From Halioglobus japonicus (lineage in GTDB: Bacteria; Pseudomonadota; Gammaproteobacteria; Pseudomonadales; Halieaceae): a stretch of DNA of 64,000 nt. Under the pieces are notes generated by a model, which searched no databases, was not told the DNA's origin, and saw nothing but the letters and a program-made list of their open reading frames with translations. The stretch spans positions 80,113-144,112 of the forward strand of contig CACSIL010000045.1 in the NCBI GenBank assembly GCA_902705825.1, read 5' to 3'. A program made the translations under genes and the position numbers. Positions within the stretch are counted from its first letter, which is position 1. Each line of letters starts with the position of its first letter. This document shows positions 38,053 to 48,148 of the stretch, one piece after another.

Positions 38053-39246
38053 ATGAATGATGACGACCCGCTTGCCGGGGCACATATTGACACACTGGCT
38101 ATTCGCAGTGGTATAGAGCGGTCACACGAGGGGGAGCACGCAGAGCCTATCTTCACTACCTCCAGTTATGTGTTTGACAGCGCAGCTCAGGCGGCGGCCC
38201 GTTTTTCCGGGGCAGAGACCGGCAATGTTTACTCGCGCTATACCAATCCGACGGTACGCGCGTTTGAGCAGCGACTGGCTGCATTGGAAGGTGCAGAGGC
38301 TGCGGTAGCAACAGCCTCCGGCATGGCAGCGATTCTCGCCGCCTGTATGGCATTTCTCAAAGCCGGCGACCACGTGATTTGCTCGCGTGATGTCTTCGGT
38401 ACCACCGTCAATCTGTTCGGCAAGTTTCTCGCAAAATTTGGTGTAGAAGTGACCTATGTGCCGCTGCTGGACACCGCCGCCTGGCGCGCCGCAGTGAGGC
38501 CCGAAACTGCGATGTTGTTTTTGGAGACGCCCTCCAATCCACTGTGTGAAATAGTGGATTTGGCAGAGATAGCGCAACTGTCCAAACAGAGCAACTGTGT
38601 CTTTGTGGTGGATAACTCGTTTTGCACCCCGGCGTTGCAATTGCCGTTGCAGTCAGGCGCCGATGTTGTCGTATATTCCGCCACTAAGTACCTGGATGGC
38701 CAGGGGCGTTGTATGGGCGGAGCGGTAGTGGGTGGAGCAGAGCAGATGAACGAGGTGCGCGGTTTTTTGCGTACCTGCGGCCCAACAATGAGTCCGTTTA
38801 ATGCCTGGGTATTTTTGAAGGGGCTTGAAACACTGCGCTTACGGATGGACGCTCACAGTCGTTCAGCGCTGGAGATTGCACTGTGGCTGCAACAGCAACC
38901 GATGGTTGAACGGGTGTATTACGCAGGTCTGCCAGACCATCCGGGCCACGCTATAGCTGCGCGACAGCAGTCCGGCTACGGCGGTGTACTTTCCTTTCTC
39001 GTGAAGGGTGGCAAGGAGCAGGCCTGGCAGTTTATCGATGCCACGCGTCTGATGTCGCACACCGCAAATCTCGGTGATGCAAAAACCACCATTGTGCATC
39101 CGGCAACCACCACTCATGGGCGACTTACTCCCGAGCAGCGTGAACAGGCGGGCATTCAGGACGGTCTCATTCGTATCTCAGTAGGGCTGGAAAACGTGGC
39201 CGATTTAAAGGCCGATATACTGTGCGGTTTTGCCGGTATCAGATAA
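38053..39246 (+). CDS. metZ: O-succinylhomoserine sulfhydrylase
   Basis: 397 residues of the gamma-family PLP enzymes. YSRYTNPT lies near residue 60, and the PLP Lys212 is in SATKYLDGQG. It makes homocysteine directly from O-succinylhomoserine and sulfide. The assignment to metZ rather than cystathionine gamma-synthase rests on its place beside purF, the standard Pseudomonas position, together with sequence style. It is followed 28 bases later by the MoxR gene. Confidence 0.9.
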   Translation: MNDDDPLAGAHIDTLAIRSGIERSHEGEHAEPIFTTSSYVFDSAAQAAARFSGAETGNVYSRYTNPTVRAFEQRLAALEGAEAAVATASGMAAILAACMAFLKAGDHVICSRDVFGTTVNLFGKFLAKFGVEVTYVPLLDTAAWRAAVRPETAMLFLETPSNPLCEIVDLAEIAQLSKQSNCVFVVDNSFCTPALQLPLQSGADVVVYSATKYLDGQGRCMGGAVVGGAEQMNEVRGFLRTCGPTMSPFNAWVFLKGLETLRLRMDAHSRSALEIALWLQQQPMVERVYYAGLPDHPGHAIAARQQSGYGGVLSFLVKGGKEQAWQFIDATRLMSHTANLGDAKTTIVHPATTTHGRLTPEQREQAGIQDGLIRISVGLENVADLKADILCGFAGIR

Positions 39247-39274
39247 CAAAAAACAAGATTCATGGGGTAATAAC

Positions 39275-40204
39275 ATGCAGGTAAGGGGCTTGGTGGATTC
39301 TGCGGTGCAGGAGGTAGGCAACATCCTGCTTGGGAAAGAACCACAGATCAGATTGGCGCTGTGCTGTTTGTTTGCCCGCGGACATCTGCTGCTTGAAGAT
39401 CTTCCCGGTATGGGTAAAACCACCTTGTCGCATGCGCTGGCTGCGGTGCTTGGCCTGTCCTGGAAGCGCGTGCAGTTCACCAGTGATCTGCTTCCGGCGG
39501 ATATTCTCGGCGTGTCGGTATTCGATACCAAAGACGCGAGCTTTACGTTTCACCCCGGGCCGATTTTTACCCAGTTATTGCTGGCCGACGAAATCAACCG
39601 CACCACACCCCGTACTCAGAGTGCTCTGCTTGAAGCGATGGCAGAAGGGCAGGTGACCGTTGAAGGTGAAACACGGCCGTTGCCGCAGCCGTTCTTTGTT
39701 ATCGCCACACAAAACCCTGTTCACCAATCGGGTACCTATCCGTTGCCTGAGTCCCAATTGGATCGCTTCCTGATGCGGTTGGAGTTGGGGTATCCCCACC
39801 CGCAGGCGGAGCGGCAGATGTTCGAGCGGCGCCACAGCGGTGCACAGGAGATTCAAAATCCACAGCAGTGTATTGACCTAGAACAACTCGAAATGATTCG
39901 CGTGGAGGTCAGTAAGGTACACGCCTCGGAGAACCTCCTTGACTACCTGCAGCGGCTGGTCGCCTATACGCGCCAATCGCCAGAGTTCGAAGTGGGCCTC
40001 TCTCCCAGGGGCGCGCTGGCGTTGTTGGACTGTGCAAAAACCTGGGCAGCGATGAACAACCGCAGTCATGTGGTACCCGAGGATATTCAGGCTGTGCTGC
40101 CTTCAGTGGCCTCCCACCGCCTCGTTCCCAGCGGCGACTATGCAGGCGATGGCGATGCGCTGGTCGATCTGCTGCGACGCGATGTGGATGTCATAGGGCG
40201 CTGA
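39275..40204 (+). CDS. MoxR-family AAA+ ATPase
   Basis: About 309 residues. Walker A is LPGMGKTT at about residues 43-50, Walker B is LLLADEINRT near 103-112, and the ATQNP sensor-1 motif is near 145. MoxR ATPases act as chaperone-like partners of DUF58 and VWA proteins. ATG 39275 has GGGGT close upstream; the frame is open further to 39230 but begins inside the metZ stop region. It heads a three-gene operon with a DUF58 protein and a transglutaminase. Confidence 0.92.
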   Translation: MQVRGLVDSAVQEVGNILLGKEPQIRLALCCLFARGHLLLEDLPGMGKTTLSHALAAVLGLSWKRVQFTSDLLPADILGVSVFDTKDASFTFHPGPIFTQLLLADEINRTTPRTQSALLEAMAEGQVTVEGETRPLPQPFFVIATQNPVHQSGTYPLPESQLDRFLMRLELGYPHPQAERQMFERRHSGAQEIQNPQQCIDLEQLEMIRVEVSKVHASENLLDYLQRLVAYTRQSPEFEVGLSPRGALALLDCAKTWAAMNNRSHVVPEDIQAVLPSVASHRLVPSGDYAGDGDALVDLLRRDVDVIGR

Positions 40205-40214
40205 GAGAGCCCCG

Positions 40215-41219
40215 GTGGACAGCAACCAACCCAGTTTTGATATGCGCGACCACAGTTTTCTGGGACGCATGCGCAGGCGTTTTCGCGGGTGGGTGAACCG
40301 GCGTATTCCCCCGGCGCGGGAAGTGACACTGGATCAACGTCGTATCTTTATATTTCCCAGCCGTACCGGGTTATTTTTTGGCTGCAGCCTGACGGTGATG
40401 TTGATAGCGGCTATCAATTTTGAGAACAACCTCAGCTATGCATTGACCTTCCTGCTGGCCACCCTATTTATTGTCGCAACGCTGCATACCTATGCCAATC
40501 TATCGGGGCTGACCCTTCGTGCCGTGCGTGCGCAGCCCGCCTTTCCCGGGCAACAATCCGAATTTCTGGTGATGATTGAACGGAAAAAACGGCGCGACCA
40601 CTACGCGCTGTACCTCAAGTGGCCAACGAGTAGTGACGCGCTGGTGAACCTGGTTGAGGATGACAATATCAAGGTTCAGTTGCATATGCCTGTCGATAAG
40701 CGCGGGTGGTTTCGTCCTGGACGCCTGTTGCTGGAGTCTACTTATCCGCTGGGTTTATTGCGCTGTTGGACCTGGGTCGACCTCGATCTGCACGCACTGG
40801 TCTATCCACGTCCTATGTCATCAGCCGAGCTACCGGGTCTGGCCACGGACACCCCGGACGGCGCGGCCGCAATGGTGGACGGCAATGACGACTTTTACGG
40901 GTTTCGAGACTACCGCAAAGGCGACTCACTGCGGCAGGTGCATTGGAAGGGGCTGGCCAAAGGCCAGGAGATACAGACCAAACAGTACACCGCCTACGCT
41001 GATCGCAGTGTATGGCTCGATTGGGAACTGTTTCCCGGTATGGGTGTAGAACAGCGCCTGTCACATCTGTGCTACTGGGTGCTGGAGTTCGATGATCGCA
41101 GGGAGGAGTACGGTTTGCGTCTGCCGGGCGTCACCATCGAACCGGCAGTGGGGGATAAACACCGCGAACAGGTACTCAAGGAACTCGCTCTCTTTGGCAA
41201 AGGGGAGGCACAGCGGTGA
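40215..41219 (+). CDS. DUF58 domain protein
   Basis: 334 residues. Two membrane segments lie at about 52-95. The soluble part carries the DUF58 signature YRKGDSLRQVHWK near residues 233-245. DUF58 proteins are companions of MoxR ATPases; their role is thought to be assembly or regulation of envelope or metal-binding partners, but no reaction is known. The start is GTG 40215, 10 bases after the MoxR stop, and its end overlaps the next gene. Confidence 0.9.
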   Translation: MDSNQPSFDMRDHSFLGRMRRRFRGWVNRRIPPAREVTLDQRRIFIFPSRTGLFFGCSLTVMLIAAINFENNLSYALTFLLATLFIVATLHTYANLSGLTLRAVRAQPAFPGQQSEFLVMIERKKRRDHYALYLKWPTSSDALVNLVEDDNIKVQLHMPVDKRGWFRPGRLLLESTYPLGLLRCWTWVDLDLHALVYPRPMSSAELPGLATDTPDGAAAMVDGNDDFYGFRDYRKGDSLRQVHWKGLAKGQEIQTKQYTAYADRSVWLDWELFPGMGVEQRLSHLCYWVLEFDDRREEYGLRLPGVTIEPAVGDKHREQVLKELALFGKGEAQR

Positions 41220-43240
41220 ACGTACTGCAGCAGGTGCCGCGTAACGCGCTGGTGTGGATCATCATCAGCCTGTTTGCCCTGGTGGCGCCTCACGTCGCCC
41301 GTCTGCCGATCTGGGTGCTGGCGGTGTATGTGATCGCCGTGATCTGGCGATTGCAGGTACATCGCGGGCGCTGGTCCTTCCCCGGTCGTTGGGTCAAGGT
41401 GGCGATGACGGTGAGTGGCTTCGTGGGCATCTACGCGAGCTACGGCACGCTGGTGGGGTTGGAGCCGACAGTGGCGCTACTGCTGACCGCTTTCGCACTG
41501 AAGTTCATCGAGTTATCGCAGCGCAAGGACGCTTATGTGCTGCTATTTTTGGGCTACTTTATCTGCATCACGGAGTTTCTGTTCAGTCAGGATCTCCTGA
41601 TAACCCTCTATTCTGTGCTCACTGTAGTACTGGTTACATCGGCTCTGGTCGCTCTGCACCAACCGGGACTCAATCGGTTTAATCGCGGTACGGCTCGACT
41701 CGCAGGGATAATGTTGCTGCAGGCCGTGCCATTGATGGTTGTGTTGTTCTTTGTCTTTCCGCGTTTTGGCCCGCTGTGGACAGTGCCTCTGAAGAATCAC
41801 ACCGCCAAGACCGGCATGAGTGATTTCATGAAACCCGGCGATGTGGCCAGCCTCAGCCAATCTGCCGATGTCGCGTTTCGGGTCAAATTTGAGGGTGCCA
41901 TACCGGAGAAATCCGCACTCTATTGGCGCGGGCTGGTATTCAGTCGGCTGGAGCAGAATGTCTGGTCTGGGCTGGGTTATTACGATGTGCCATTGAGTGA
42001 GCAGCGTGTTGATGAGGTCGTCACGTCCGGGAAACCGTTGAGTTACAGCATCATCATGGAATCCACGCAGCAGACCTGGCTGTACGGGCTGAACTATGCC
42101 CGCGCCAGGTCGGCGGGTGTGCTGCACTCATCCGATTACAGATTGATGTCTCCTGCACCGCTGGAGACAGAGTATATGTACAAGGTGAACAGCTGGCTAA
42201 ACGCGCCAATCGAGATGGAACTGTCGGATTGGCGACGCAAAACGGAAACAACACTGCCACCGCAGGGCAACGACAGGACGCGACAGATGGCATTGGATCT
42301 GCGCGCGGCAGCGGGCAGTGATGAGGCCTATATCCAAGCGGTACTGAACAAGTTCAATCAGGAGGACTACGTTTATACATTGCGCCCCGGAAAGCTCTCC
42401 GGACAAAACACCATCGATAAATTCCTGTTTGAGACACAGCGCGGTTTCTGTGAGCACTACGCTTCTGCTTTTGTGTTTATGATGCGCGCTGCAGATGTGC
42501 CGGCGCGGGTGGTAGCGGGCTATCAGGGCGGTGAGATAAACCCGCTGAACAAAACCGTCATCGTGCACCAGTTTGATGCGCATGCCTGGGCCGAGGTGTG
42601 GCTGGAAAACAAAGGATGGGTGCGGGTTGACCCTACTGCAGCGGTGTCTCCACTGCGTATTGAAATGGGGCTGGAGGAGGCGATGGCTTCCGAGGGCAGC
42701 TTTTTGTCAGCAGCGCCTTTATCGCCACTGCGCTACCGAAGTATTCCACTGTTGAACCAGCTGCGACTGCGCTACGACGCGCTGACCTATCGCTGGCAAA
42801 GTTGGGTTGTCGGTTTCGACAGCGAGCAACAGTTTGACTTGCTGCACAGTATGTTCGGTGAAATCAGTACGCGGGTGTTCGCTACGCTGCTGCTGGGGAG
42901 CTGGGCGCTGGTACTTGTTCCTGTCGCCATCTCACTCTTTTTCAAGCGCGCTACCCATCCAGTGAGTCCGCTGGATAAATACTACAGAATTTTCTGTGAC
43001 CGAATGGCCGGTCTCGGCCTGGTGCGCTCCCCCGGCGAAACCCCCGGACAGTTTGCGCACAGAGCGATTGAAGCCCTGCCCGGGTTCAAGGAGGAGTTGC
43101 TGCAGATTACCGGTCTCTATGATGACCTGGCCTATGCCGGTGTAAAGGACAAGGCCGAGCTGACTCAGTTCACCCGCGCTGTTAACAAGTTTCGACCGGA
43201 CAGACGCAGAGGGTTGGTAGAGGAAGATATCACCATCTAG
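41216..43240 (+). CDS. Membrane-anchored transglutaminase-like protein (TgpA/DUF3488 type)
   Basis: 674 residues. Several N-terminal membrane segments occupy about residues 1-195 (DUF3488). The transglutaminase core has the catalytic triad Cys412 (GFCEHYA), His456 (DAHAWAEVW) and Asp472 (VDPTAAV). One more membrane segment is near 562, followed by a DUF4129-type cytoplasmic tail. It corresponds to TgpA of Pseudomonas, a periplasmic transglutaminase needed for viability there. It overlaps the DUF58 gene and completes the MoxR operon. Confidence 0.92.
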   Translation: MNVLQQVPRNALVWIIISLFALVAPHVARLPIWVLAVYVIAVIWRLQVHRGRWSFPGRWVKVAMTVSGFVGIYASYGTLVGLEPTVALLLTAFALKFIELSQRKDAYVLLFLGYFICITEFLFSQDLLITLYSVLTVVLVTSALVALHQPGLNRFNRGTARLAGIMLLQAVPLMVVLFFVFPRFGPLWTVPLKNHTAKTGMSDFMKPGDVASLSQSADVAFRVKFEGAIPEKSALYWRGLVFSRLEQNVWSGLGYYDVPLSEQRVDEVVTSGKPLSYSIIMESTQQTWLYGLNYARARSAGVLHSSDYRLMSPAPLETEYMYKVNSWLNAPIEMELSDWRRKTETTLPPQGNDRTRQMALDLRAAAGSDEAYIQAVLNKFNQEDYVYTLRPGKLSGQNTIDKFLFETQRGFCEHYASAFVFMMRAADVPARVVAGYQGGEINPLNKTVIVHQFDAHAWAEVWLENKGWVRVDPTAAVSPLRIEMGLEEAMASEGSFLSAAPLSPLRYRSIPLLNQLRLRYDALTYRWQSWVVGFDSEQQFDLLHSMFGEISTRVFATLLLGSWALVLVPVAISLFFKRATHPVSPLDKYYRIFCDRMAGLGLVRSPGETPGQFAHRAIEALPGFKEELLQITGLYDDLAYAGVKDKAELTQFTRAVNKFRPDRRRGLVEEDITI

Positions 43241-43276
43241 CGCATCAGCGCTGTACTTCGAAGTGGTGTTTGGGGC

Positions 43277-43301
43277 AAAAAAAAACCCCGCTTGCGCGGG
43301 G
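43277..43301 (-). terminator. Intrinsic terminator of acnB
   Basis: CCCCGC (43286-43291), TTGC loop, GCGGGG (43296-43301), followed on the minus strand by a nine-base T-run (43277-43285 reads as A on the plus strand). It lies 28 bases past the acnB stop and is a textbook Rho-independent terminator on the minus strand. Confidence 0.88.
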
Positions 43302-43329
43302 TCTTCTGCAGTTTCAACGGTAAACCGTA

Positions 43330-45945
43330 TCAGGCACGCAGCTCCTGAATTTCAACCGCCGCAATCCTGGCGCCTTCCTCGGCACTCTTCTGGAACTCGG
43401 CAATCCTGTCGAAGTTGAGATATCGATAAATATCTGCGGACATGGAATCGATGTTGTTCGCAAACTCCATGTACTCGGCAGGTGTCGGCAGTTTGCCGAG
43501 AATGGCGCCCACGGATGCCAGCTCAGCAGACGTCAGATAGACATTGGCGCCATCACCAAGGCGGTTGGGGAAGTTGCGGGTAGACGTTGAAAGCACCGTC
43601 GAATTAGCCGCGACACGCGCCTGGTTGCCCATGCACAGAGAGCAACCCGGCATCTCGGTGCGCGCACCAGCGGCGCCGAAGATATTGTAGTAGCCTTCCT
43701 CCATCAACTGGTGCTCATCCATACGGGTGGGTGGCACAATCCACATGCGCGTGGATATCGTGCCTTTGTGTTGCTCAAGCAGTTTTCCCGCGGCACGGAA
43801 GTGTCCTATGTTGGTCATGCAGCTGCCAATGAAGACTTCATCGACTTTATCGCCGGCCACGTCTGACAACAATCGCGCATCATCTGGATCGTTTGGTGCA
43901 CAGACGATAGGCTCGTTGACTTCAGCCAGATCGATCTCGATAACGGCTTTGTACTCGGCATCTGCATCGGCCTTCATCAGGCTGGGTTCTGCCAGCCATT
44001 CCTCCATCCTGCGTGCGCGTCGCTCCAGAGTTCTGGCATCGCCATAGCCCTCGGCAATCATGGTGCGCAGGAGGACGATATTGGAGCGCAGGTATTCGGC
44101 AACAGTGTCCTCACCCAGTGCGATAGTACAGCCGGCAGCGGAGCGTTCTGCTGAAGCATCTGACAGCTCAAATGCCTGCTCCACGGTGAGATCACTCAGT
44201 CCTTCGATCTCCAGAATACGGCCTGAGAAGATATTCTTCTTGCCCTTTTTATCAACTGTCAGCAGCCCTTGCTGTATCGCGTAATAGGGTATTGCATGGA
44301 CCAGGTCTCGCAGCGTGATACCGGGTTGCATTTTGCCCTTGAAGCGCACCAGAACGGACTCTGGCATATCCAGCGGCATTACACCGGTGGCGGCGGCAAA
44401 CGCAACCAGCCCCGAGCCCGCCGGGAACGAAATGCCCATGGGGAAACGCGTGTGCGAGTCGCCGCCGGTACCCACGGTATCCGGGAGCAACATGCGGTTC
44501 AGCCAGGAGTGAATGATGCCGTCGCCCGGGCGCAATGAAACACCGCCGCGCGTCATAATGAAATCGGGCAGTGAGTGCTGCGTTTCGATATCGACCGGTT
44601 TGGGGTAGGCCGCGGTATGACAGAATGACTGCATGGTCAGGTCAGCGGAGAAGCCCAGGCAGGCCAGATCTTTCAATTCATCGCGGGTCATTGGACCGGT
44701 GGTGTCCTGTGAACCCACAGTCGTCATGCGTGGTTCGCAGTAAGTGCCAGGGCGAATACCGTCGGTACCGCAGGCCTTGCCAACCATTTTTTGTGCCAGC
44801 GAAAAGCCCTTGCCGGTATCGTCTGGCTGTTCCGGTGTACGAAACAGCTCGGACGTGGGTAATCCCAATGCCTCGCGGGCCCGGGTTGTCAGGCCTCGAC
44901 CGATGATCAGGTTAATGCGGCCACCGGCGCGCACTTCATCAAGGAGGACTTGGGACTTCAGGCTGAACTCACTCAGTACTTCGCCGGACTCAGACAGAAT
45001 CTTGCCATCGTAGGGTCTGATCTCAATGACATCGCCCATGCCCAGTTTTTCGACCGGCGCTTCAAACACCAGCGCTCCGGCGTCTTCCATGGTGTTGTAA
45101 AAAATCGGGGCGACATTGCCGCCAATGCAGATACCGCCACTTTTCTTGTTGGGTACACCTTCCATATCGTCGCCGAAGTACCACAGTACGGAGTTGGTTG
45201 CGGACTTGCGTGAAGAGCCCGTGCCGACGACATCGCCAACCAGAGCGACAGGCAGGCCTTTTTTCTGCAGTGCTTCGATCTGTTGCATGGGGCCGGTGAC
45301 ACCGTGTTCCTGCGGCTCCAGGCCATCGCGTGTCATTTTGTACATGGCCAGTGCGTGCAGCGGAATATCCGGTCGCGACCAGGCGTCGGGAGCGGGGGAG
45401 AGGTCATCTGTGTTGGTCTCGCCAGTGACTTTGAAGACTGATACCTTGATAGATTCGGGTACTTCAGTCTGATTGGTAAACCATTCGGCATCGGCCCAGG
45501 ACTGCATCACACCCTTGGCGTTTTCGCAGCCTGATTTAGCCAGCTCAGCCACATCGTGAAAAGCTTCAAACACCAGCAGAGTATGTTTGAGTTCTGTGGC
45601 GGCAGCTTCGCCCAGATCGGCGTCAGTCAGCAGGCCTACCAGCGTCTCGATGTTATAGCCACCGTGCATGTTGCCCAGTAACTTTACGGCACTGAGCTTG
45701 TCGATCAGTGGGCAGGTTGTCTCGCCTTTGGCAATGGCCGACAGAAAACCGGCTTTGACGTAGGCTGCCTCGTCCACGCCCGGGGGAACGCGGTTACTGA
45801 TCAGGTCGAGCAAAAACGCTTCTTCGCCAGCAGGCGGGTTCTTCAGTAGTTCTACCAGATCCGCAACTTGCTCGGCTTTCAGAGGTTTAGGGGGAATATT
45901 CAGGGCGGCCCGTTCAGCCGCGTGGACGCGATATGCTTCTAGCAC
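43330..45945 (-). CDS. acnB: Aconitate hydratase B
   Basis: About 871 residues, typical AcnB. It has an N-terminal HEAT-like domain, then the swivelling domain ([12 protein letters not shown] near 240), and then the catalytic [4Fe-4S] domain with Cys in [14 protein letters not shown] and GCSLCMGNQ. It interconverts citrate and isocitrate. GTG 45945 is chosen because AAGGAG lies 7 bases upstream on the minus strand; this is 18 bases inside the longest open frame and gives the family-typical VLEAYR start. A well-formed terminator follows. Confidence 0.96.
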   Translation of the reverse strand: MLEAYRVHAAERAALNIPPKPLKAEQVADLVELLKNPPAGEEAFLLDLISNRVPPGVDEAAYVKAGFLSAIAKGETTCPLIDKLSAVKLLGNMHGGYNIETLVGLLTDADLGEAAATELKHTLLVFEAFHDVAELAKSGCENAKGVMQSWADAEWFTNQTEVPESIKVSVFKVTGETNTDDLSPAPDAWSRPDIPLHALAMYKMTRDGLEPQEHGVTGPMQQIEALQKKGLPVALVGDVVGTGSSRKSATNSVLWYFGDDMEGVPNKKSGGICIGGNVAPIFYNTMEDAGALVFEAPVEKLGMGDVIEIRPYDGKILSESGEVLSEFSLKSQVLLDEVRAGGRINLIIGRGLTTRAREALGLPTSELFRTPEQPDDTGKGFSLAQKMVGKACGTDGIRPGTYCEPRMTTVGSQDTTGPMTRDELKDLACLGFSADLTMQSFCHTAAYPKPVDIETQHSLPDFIMTRGGVSLRPGDGIIHSWLNRMLLPDTVGTGGDSHTRFPMGISFPAGSGLVAFAAATGVMPLDMPESVLVRFKGKMQPGITLRDLVHAIPYYAIQQGLLTVDKKGKKNIFSGRILEIEGLSDLTVEQAFELSDASAERSAAGCTIALGEDTVAEYLRSNIVLLRTMIAEGYGDARTLERRARRMEEWLAEPSLMKADADAEYKAVIEIDLAEVNEPIVCAPNDPDDARLLSDVAGDKVDEVFIGSCMTNIGHFRAAGKLLEQHKGTISTRMWIVPPTRMDEHQLMEEGYYNIFGAAGARTEMPGCSLCMGNQARVAANSTVLSTSTRNFPNRLGDGANVYLTSAELASVGAILGKLPTPAEYMEFANNIDSMSADIYRYLNFDRIAEFQKSAEEGARIAAVEIQELRA

Positions 45946-46025
45946 AATTGAGCTCCTTTGCATTGCTTGTATCGTCTCGGGACAGGCCCGGGACGCGTGT
46001 TCAGAAGGGGTGAAAGCAGATCGCG

Positions 46026-46054
46026 ATTATAGCGTAGAGTGCAATTGAGATAAA
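46026..46054 (-). promoter_or_regulatory. Possible sigma-70 promoter of acnB
   Basis: An exact TATAAT on the minus strand (46026-46031), 17 bases from TTTATC (46049-46054). It would start transcription about 75 bases before the GTG. The -35 box is weak. Confidence 0.45.
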
Positions 46055-46140
46055 CGAATCAAGCGCTTATATCTCGCATTCACCCAGGTGATATCGTACA
46101 CTCGCGATGAATCCTCAGGCCCTCGGAAACCCCTTACGCA

Positions 46141-46611
46141 ATGCTGGAACGCGCTGTTAAAACCCCTTGTATCGGAGTCTGTTCGACCGGTATCGGAGAC
46201 AGTGTGTGCCGTGGTTGCAAGCGGTTCAGTCACGAGGTGATCGACTGGAACAGTTACACGCTCGCACAGAAACAAGCGGTGGACTCCCGCCTCTCCGGCT
46301 TCCTGTCACAATGTGTCAGCAATAAGTTGCAGGTGCGCGACGCGGCACTTCTGAAGTGGCAGCTCGAGGTGCAGAAGGTGCGCTATGTCGAACACCACGA
46401 TGAATACTGCTGGGTGTTCAGCTTGCTGAAGGCCGGGGCAGGGCAGATCAATGATACGCAGGCATTTGGCTTTGAGGTGGATATACGGTTTCGCGATTTG
46501 CCGCTGATAGAACTGCGTGAGCAGATTGATCAGGAGTTTTATATTCTTTCTGAGGCCCACTACGAGCGCTATATGCTGACGCCTGACCTTTTTCGCGAGA
46601 CTTCCAGGTGA
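46141..46611 (+). CDS. DUF1289 domain protein
   Basis: 156 residues. The N-terminal DUF1289 cysteine cluster is C10, C14, C23 and C26 (TPCIGVCS and CRGC), a small metal-binding-like motif. After about residue 60 comes a charged helical/beta extension not found in minimal DUF1289 proteins. Function is unknown. It overlaps miaE by four bases, which suggests coupled expression and possibly a role near tRNA modification, but that is only context. Confidence 0.78.
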   Translation: MLERAVKTPCIGVCSTGIGDSVCRGCKRFSHEVIDWNSYTLAQKQAVDSRLSGFLSQCVSNKLQVRDAALLKWQLEVQKVRYVEHHDEYCWVFSLLKAGAGQINDTQAFGFEVDIRFRDLPLIELREQIDQEFYILSEAHYERYMLTPDLFRETSR

Positions 46612-47228
46612 CTGCGCTGCCAGATATTGCCGCCGTGCAGTCCTTTCTGCTCTGTCCCACGCCGCGCGCCTGGGTCGAATGGGCGCTGCAGCACCCCGAA
46701 ATCCTGTTGATTGACCACGCCAATTGCGAGAAAAAGGCGGCGTCCACAGCACTCAACCTGATGTACCGCTACGTTGATCACTACACGCTGTTGACCAAAC
46801 TGTCCCGGTTGGCACGGGAAGAATTGCGCCACTTTGAACAGGTTATTGCGATTATGCGCACGCGTGGAATTGCTTATCGGCAGATCTCGGCCTCGCGCTA
46901 TGCGGGCACTCTGCGCGAGCAGGTCAGGAAACAGGATCCCGCGAAATTACTGGATACCTTGCTGGTAGGTGCAATCATTGAGGCTCGCTCCTGTGAGCGC
47001 TTTGCCGTGCTGGCACCTGAACTGGATACCGAGCTCAGCGATTTCTATTTGTCACTTTTGAAGTCTGAATCGCGGCATTTCATCGACTATCTCAAGCTGG
47101 CCGAAGCATTGGGTTCTAAGGCGGAAGTTGCTGAACGACTGCCGGTATTGCTCGAATGCGAGCGGGAGTTGGTGGAAACGCCAGATTCCGAGTTCCGGTT
47201 TCACAGTGGTGTGCCAATTGAACGGTAA
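46608..47228 (+). CDS. miaE: tRNA-(ms2io6A) hydroxylase MiaE
   Basis: 206 residues of the ferritin-like diiron hydroxylase MiaE. Metal-ligand helices contain HANCEKKA, EELRHF, IEARSCERF and ESRHF, giving paired Glu and ExxH ligands. It hydroxylates the isopentenyl group of ms2i6A37 in tRNA, using O2. The start is GTG 46608 inside the stop of the DUF1289 gene. It is convergent with ppiB. Confidence 0.9.
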   Translation: MTALPDIAAVQSFLLCPTPRAWVEWALQHPEILLIDHANCEKKAASTALNLMYRYVDHYTLLTKLSRLAREELRHFEQVIAIMRTRGIAYRQISASRYAGTLREQVRKQDPAKLLDTLLVGAIIEARSCERFAVLAPELDTELSDFYLSLLKSESRHFIDYLKLAEALGSKAEVAERLPVLLECERELVETPDSEFRFHSGVPIER

Positions 47229-47441
47229 ACTGTGCGATACATTGCGTTATCACTAATAGAATTAATATTAGAATATAGCTATATCTAATTGATTTAAAAA
47301 GATAATAAAGTTTTGTATTGTGGCAAGAGCGGCGTCCGCGCTGCGCTATGAGCGAAACAGCACGCAGAGCGCGCGAGGGACTAAAAGGGAGAGGGTGTGC
47401 GGATGCTGCCGGCCACAATCGGGCCAGCAGCAGTGGCGAAT
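47229..47441. other. Gap between convergent miaE and ppiB
   Basis: 213 bases. The first half is strongly AT-rich and carries a near-palindrome (47268-47288, TTAGA...TCTAA arms around an AGCT centre). The second half is GC-rich with short repeats of AGCG. No gene, no convincing terminator with a T-run, and no RNA gene is visible. Confidence 0.5.
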
Positions 47442-47939
47442 TTACTCTTCGACGACGACAACAGACTCAATAATCACTGGGTCGGAAGGGACATCCTGGT
47501 GGCCCTTGCTGCTGGCTGTCGGCACAGCCCGGATCTTATCCAGCACCTCGGTGCCCTCAACGACTTTTCCGAAGACCGTGTAACCCCAGCCCTGCATGTT
47601 TTTGCCGCTGTGGTTGAGGAAGTCATTGTCTTTCACATTGATGAAAAACTGTGCAGTAGCAGAGTGCGGATCAGAGGTTCTGGCCATTGCAATCGTGCCG
47701 AAATCATTTTTCAGCCCGTTGTCAGCTTCGTTCTCGATAGGATCACCGCTGGCTTTTTGCTGCATTTGGGTGTCAAAGCCGCCGCCCTGGATCATAAAGT
47801 TGTCAATTACACGATGGAAAATGGTGCCATCGTAGAAGCCGTCACGGGCATAATTTATGAAATTGGCAACAGTTTTTGGCGCTTTCTCGGCGTCCAACTC
47901 AATTTTTATTTCGCCGAATGTCGTGCGAATAATGACCAT
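47442..47939 (-). CDS. ppiB: Cyclophilin-type peptidyl-prolyl isomerase (cytoplasmic, PpiB-like)
   Basis: About 165 residues with no signal peptide. The cyclophilin motifs [20 protein letters not shown] and QFFINV near residues 39, 83 and 97 are intact. It catalyses cis-trans proline isomerisation. ATG 47939 is supported by AAGGAAA about 7 bases upstream; the frame is open 13 codons further to 47978. It converges on miaE and is transcribed away from glnS. Confidence 0.93.
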   Translation of the reverse strand: MVIIRTTFGEIKIELDAEKAPKTVANFINYARDGFYDGTIFHRVIDNFMIQGGGFDTQMQQKASGDPIENEADNGLKNDFGTIAMARTSDPHSATAQFFINVKDNDFLNHSGKNMQGWGYTVFGKVVEGTEVLDKIRAVPTASSKGHQDVPSDPVIIESVVVVEE

Positions 47940-48109
47940 GTTATCTTTCCTTGGGGGTGTCTGAAGCAAGCCGGCCAATAATACGGACTTTTAGCGCTCA
48001 GTAAAACATTTAGCAGGCAAAGATGGTCAGAAATGCGAGATTGGTCGGCACACAAGTGTGAATTAGCGACTGGAAGGTGAATTGGCTATAAGCACAGCGA
48101 GGGAGCCGC

Positions 48110-48115
48110 TATAAT
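48110..48115 (+). promoter_or_regulatory. Possible -10 element of glnS
   Basis: An exact TATAAT at 48110-48115, 33 bases before the glnS ATG. No good -35 at standard spacing; TTGGCT (48082-48087) is 22 bases away. Confidence 0.35.
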
Positions 48116-48148
48116 ACGCGACTTTTTTAACCGGCGCAGTACACCCCT

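Noticed and set aside
47397-47981. 194-residue plus-strand frame
   Set aside because: It is antisense to ppiB, which has an intact cyclophilin sequence and ribosome-binding site.
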